Below are positions 5,374 through 6,188 of a stretch of DNA of 6,188 bases, piece after piece. Position 1 is the first letter of the stretch; the number at the start of each line of letters is the position of its first letter. The notes under the pieces were generated by a model. The model saw only the letters and a list, made by a program, of their open reading frames with translations, was not told the origin of the DNA and made no database searches. Both the position numbers and the translations under genes were made by a program. The stretch comes from an uncultured Burkholderiales bacterium (GTDB lineage Bacteria > Pseudomonadota > Gammaproteobacteria > Burkholderiales > Thiobacillaceae): positions 1 through 6,188 of the forward strand of contig CALAMX010000055.1 of assembly GCA_937925755.1 (NCBI GenBank), in the 5' to 3' direction.

Positions 5374-6188
5374 TCAGATATAGAGATCGACCAGACCCTG
5401 CCTGACGCTGGCCGGCCCCTCGTCGAGGCCAGGCAAGGCTACAACGGGTGCCCTGGTCGCCGCCAGGTAACCGTTGGACTGCTGTCGTGTGAGCGACTCC
5501 TGCCCGACTTGGGCCTGGCCCAACTGGATGCCGGCAGCCGCCAGCAGATCCCTGAGCCGATCGAGACTCGCGTCGATCGCCTCACGCACCACCGCATGCG
5601 GGGAATAGAAATAGGCGCTGGCATCGTTGCCGCGGAGCGCCAGATGCACCTCGATGCTGCCCAGATTCGGGGGACTGACCGTGATCTCCGCCCATTGCGC
5701 CTGACGGCCCGCCATCCAAACGACGCGCTGGGCGAGCTCCGCATCCCAACCGCTGGCACGCAGTGGCAGCTGCAGGGCAAGCGGCTCGTGCGCCAACGCA
5801 GTCTGCCCCGTTTCCTGAACCCGGCCGTGGTAGACCGCGGCGTGGGCGTCAGCCAGTCCCCAGCCGCGCGGGAGGGGATCGTCGATGGACGACCGCAGGC
5901 TGGACAACTCGGGCCCTACGGGGAATCGCAACCCGCCCCCCCCTGCCGCGAGGTCCATGACAGCAGCAGTCTCAGCCCCGGAAGCCGGCAGGATTTGCCG
6001 GCTCGCGGCAAGAGCTGCCGCCCCGTCCGCCGGTGCCAAACTTTCCGGGATAGTGTGCAAGGTCGCTGCCACCCCCGCGAAGTCGGTCGTCCTAGGGCGG
6101 GTCGCTGGCAACCCTTGACCGCCGGCGGCAGCGCCGGGGACAGCGGCCTGCGGCAGCGCCCCGACCAATAGCAGTGTGGCGCAAGCGC
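5374..6188 (-). CDS. fliK: flagellar hook-length control protein FliK, C-terminal part (starts outside the window)
   Basis: FliK is an exported molecular ruler that measures the hook and switches the export apparatus to filament substrates. The frame is open to the window edge, giving 270 complete codons; the true start lies beyond 6188. The first roughly 140 residues are Ala/Gly/Pro-rich and poorly conserved, like the FliK ruler region. Positions about 5766-5503 encode the conserved Flg_hook domain (C-terminal switch domain): PLRASGWDAELAQRVVW, then ITVSPPNLGSIEVHLAL, an Ala-Tyr-Phe strand, and REAIDASLDRLRDLLAAAGI with a final amphipathic segment. The protein ends VDLYI at a TGA. The placement directly before fliL is standard. 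The call relies on the C-terminal domain and on context, and both agree. Confidence 0.92.
   Translation of the reverse strand, partial: ACATLLLVGALPQAAVPGAAAGGQGLPATRPRTTDFAGVAATLHTIPESLAPADGAAALAASRQILPASGAETAAVMDLAAGGGGLRFPVGPELSSLRSSIDDPLPRGWGLADAHAAVYHGRVQETGQTALAHEPLALQLPLRASGWDAELAQRVVWMAGRQAQWAEITVSPPNLGSIEVHLALRGNDASAYFYSPHAVVREAIDASLDRLRDLLAAAGIQLGQAQVGQESLTRQQSNGYLAATRAPVVALPGLDEGPASVRQGLVDLYI

Noticed and set aside
5509..6171. Long plus-strand open frame (220 codons) opposite fliK
   Set aside because: It is antisense to the conserved FliK C-terminal domain, and its Arg/Pro/Gly-rich sequence looks like a composition artefact.

Overview
The window is a compact, GC-rich stretch with every recognised gene on the minus strand. 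Gene order and protein sequence suggest a flagellated Gram-negative proteobacterium, most likely a betaproteobacterium. This rests on the fliKLMNOPQR order and on a DapA N-terminus that resembles betaproteobacterial enzymes. It is inferred from recalled family resemblance, not from a database search.

Reading in the direction of transcription, from high to low coordinates: the window opens inside fliK (hook-length control, C-terminal 270 residues). A 125-bp gap follows, relatively AT-rich near its fliL end, and is the only obvious place for a promoter. Then come fliL (stator/basal-body membrane protein), fliM and fliN (C-ring switch proteins), fliO (export-gate assembly factor), fliP, fliQ and fliR (the core export gate). 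A class I SAM-dependent methyltransferase follows, and then the N-terminal 110 codons of dapA (lysine/diaminopimelate pathway), which run off the low-coordinate edge.

The genes are tightly coupled. fliM/fliN, fliN/fliO, fliO/fliP and fliQ/fliR share ATGA stop-start overlaps, and fliR/methyltransferase share GTGA. The exception is a 90-bp gap between fliP and fliQ. A 30-codon reading frame fills this gap almost exactly: its ATG overlaps the fliP stop as ATGA, and its TGA ends one base before the fliQ ATG. The same gap holds two direct copies and one inverted copy of the octamer CAGTACGC. These permit two mutually exclusive hairpins, one of which would cover the bases just before the fliQ start. 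This mini-ORF and its repeats are the most unusual part of the window and could be a translational relay or gate for fliQ, but that is inference.

Other points are an in-frame duplication in the FliN N-terminus that doubles a DDWAAAxAEQ motif, a 12-bp perfect palindrome over the fliL ribosome binding site, and the coupling of a methyltransferase (and possibly dapA) to the end of a flagellar operon. I see no RNA genes, insertion sequences, CRISPR arrays or foreign-looking segments.
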